Shown here piece by piece: positions 30,400-31,254 of a stretch of DNA of 31,254 nt. Origin of the DNA: Proteobacteria bacterium SG_bin9 (GTDB lineage Bacteria > Pseudomonadota > Alphaproteobacteria > Rhizobiales > Xanthobacteraceae). Under the pieces are notes generated by a model that was given only the letters and a program-made list of their open reading frames with translations, had not been told where the DNA came from and made no database searches. The DNA is taken from NCBI GenBank assembly GCA_002083525.1, contig LWDM01000055.1, positions 9,295 to 40,548 on the forward strand, written 5' to 3'. Position numbers and translations under genes: made by a program. How positions within the stretch are numbered: position 1 is the first letter of the stretch; each line of letters opens with the position of its first letter.

Positions 30400-30615
30400 T
30401 CAGGACGAAATCACCAGATTGACTGCCTTGGGGCCTTTACCCTTCTTGTCTGGCTCGACTTCAAATGTGATCCGTTGCCCTTCAGTCAAATCCTTCAATC
30501 CGGCCCGCTCCACCGCAGTGATGTGCACAAACACGTCACGCCCGCCGTCGTCGGGCTTGATGAAGCCGTAGCCACGCTCCCCATTGAAGAACTTGACCGT
30601 ACCAGTCATGGCCAT
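30400..30615 (-). CDS. Cold-shock domain protein
   Basis: 71 residues, a single cold-shock OB-fold. RNP-1 is RGYGFI near residue 14 and RNP-2 is DVFVH near 27, the single-stranded RNA/DNA-binding faces. MAMTGTVKFFNGERGYGFI begins the protein; the ATG at 30615 has AAGGAG 7 nt upstream, better than the ATG two codons in. CspA-type proteins act as RNA chaperones and antiterminators; alphaproteobacteria carry several, only some cold-induced. Its transcript seems to have a long, structured leader, with inverted repeats between 30644 and 30731. No operon partner. Confidence 0.95.
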   Translation of the reverse strand: MAMTGTVKFFNGERGYGFIKPDDGGRDVFVHITAVERAGLKDLTEGQRITFEVEPDKKGKGPKAVNLVISS

Positions 30616-30643
30616 CGGGAAACTCCTTATCCCCCGCAATGCT

Positions 30644-30731
30644 TGGCCAATGCGCTAACGCGCACAGCCCGACCCGACCTTACCGCCGGAAAGCATTGGC
30701 CACTGCAGCACGTTCGTCATCCGCACGAACG
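30644..30731 (-). promoter_or_regulatory. Inverted repeats in the cold-shock gene leader
   Basis: TGGCCAATGC (30644-30653) and GCATTGGCCA (30693-30702) are exact complements 39 bp apart, and a second inverted repeat, CGTTCGT with ACGAACG over 7 nt, lies at 30711-30731. If the transcript begins near a TATTAT box at about 30803-30808, both stems lie in the 5' untranslated leader of the cold-shock mRNA, the first ending about 15 nt before the ribosome binding site (AAGGAG, 30623-30628). Confidence 0.5.
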
Positions 30732-30882
30732 GACCTTTGAGCCTTTATCACTCCGCCGCCCCCATTTGCGGAAGCGGAACGTAAAGCCAGCCACCAGCAG
30801 CATAATACGGTTCCCGAGGAATTGACTACGGCGGATTGGGCTCATTTTAGCGCCAAGCGAACGAAGTCTTTGCTGCGACCGC

Positions 30883-31254
30883 TCACGACTTCGGATGGTC
30901 GATCTTGAAGCGGGCGGCTCCGCCCTGCCCGAGCGGCTTCTCCAGTTCGGGCAAGATGGTCCGCAACTCTCCGGCGAGTGTCCAAGGCGGGTTCACGATC
31001 AAAAGCCCCGACGACACCAGCGGGCCGTCGGCCGTTTGCGGCGCAACGCTGAACTCGACCCGCAGACAGTCCTCACGCGAGGCGCGGGTTGCGGCCACCT
31101 GCTGGGCCAGATCCTCGGCAGCACGGCGCGCTTTGACCGGATACCAGAGCATGAAGCTGCCGGTCGGCCATTTGGCATAAGCGGCCGCGAAGCGATCGGC
31201 GAGCCGTTCGTACTCGTCACGCGCTTCAAAGGGCGGATCGATCAAAACCAGCCC
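30883..31254 (-). CDS. rlmJ: 23S rRNA (adenine2030-N6)-methyltransferase RlmJ, 3' part
   Basis: The last 123 residues of a longer protein; the frame is open at the right edge of the window. It starts within the catalytic motif, read as GLVLIDPPFE with the DPPF tetrad of N6-adenine methyltransferases, and continues with ARDEYERLADRFAAAYAKWPTGSFMLWYPVK and the C-terminal LIVNPPWTLAGELRTILPELEKPLGQGGAARF, typical of RlmJ. E. coli RlmJ methylates A2030 of 23S rRNA and also supports growth on DNA as a carbon source (the comJ/yhiR link). The gene's start lies outside the window. Confidence 0.92.
   Translation of the reverse strand, partial: GLVLIDPPFEARDEYERLADRFAAAYAKWPTGSFMLWYPVKARRAAEDLAQQVAATRASREDCLRVEFSVAPQTADGPLVSSGLLIVNPPWTLAGELRTILPELEKPLGQGGAARFKIDHPKS

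Overview
The window is a GC-rich, densely packed chromosomal segment from an alphaproteobacterium. Gene content and protein sequences fit the Bradyrhizobium/Rhodopseudomonas/Afipia group (Nitrobacteraceae, Hyphomicrobiales): the rplY-pth-ychF block, uvrC-pgsA-moaD-moaE, a lone FMN-riboswitch-controlled type 2 ribH, an Omp25/31-type barrel and typical rhizobial intergenic palindromes. The genus is an inference from remembered family sequences, not from a search. No insertion sequence, prophage, CRISPR array, tRNA or rRNA gene was seen. This is mostly core genome with a few accessory islands.

Layout. 1-3.8 kb: an exported, probably barrel-forming protein, a coiled-coil hypothetical, two tiny membrane proteins, two overlapping MaoC-type hydratase genes and a DUF4282 membrane protein. 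3.8-6.3 kb (minus): rplY-pth-ychF, translation-related. 6.5-7.6 kb (minus): a DUF4442 hotdog thioesterase followed by a TetR regulator, headed by a perfect palindromic operator candidate. 7.7-11.2 kb (minus): five translationally coupled genes, mop-trmO-SBP-permease-ATPase, best read as a MolABC-like molybdate/tungstate importer with a molbindin and a tRNA methyltransferase-like protein built in. It diverges from an exported amidohydrolase. 12.2-15.5 kb: ubiK (minus), then lgt-midA-pgeF (plus). 15.5-16.8 kb: two exported hypotheticals, the first compositionally different from its surroundings. 17-18.9 kb: prs and, convergent, ribH2 under an FMN riboswitch, separated by a palindromic repeat block. 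19.3-20.7 kb: ybjN-like gene and proC. 20.7-23.4 kb (minus): MarR regulator, OmpR-type response regulator and EnvZ-like kinase, overlapping or nearly so, divergent from ilvE. 24.8-29.2 kb (minus): uvrC-pgsA-moaD-moaE-prmB. 29.6-31.3 kb: outer-membrane barrel with a strong terminator, a cold-shock gene with a structured leader, and the 3' part of rlmJ.

How the parts connect. Molybdenum is a theme: a candidate molybdate importer with molbindin lies about 15 kb from moaD/moaE, which make the dithiolene of molybdopterin. The most system-like candidates are the coupled mop-trmO-ABC operon with its mirrored promoter elements, the DUF4442/TetR pair with an operator that also contains the ribosome binding site, and the co-translated MarR/response-regulator/kinase unit. 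No clearly new defence, mobile or biosynthetic system was found, and most of the window is conventional.
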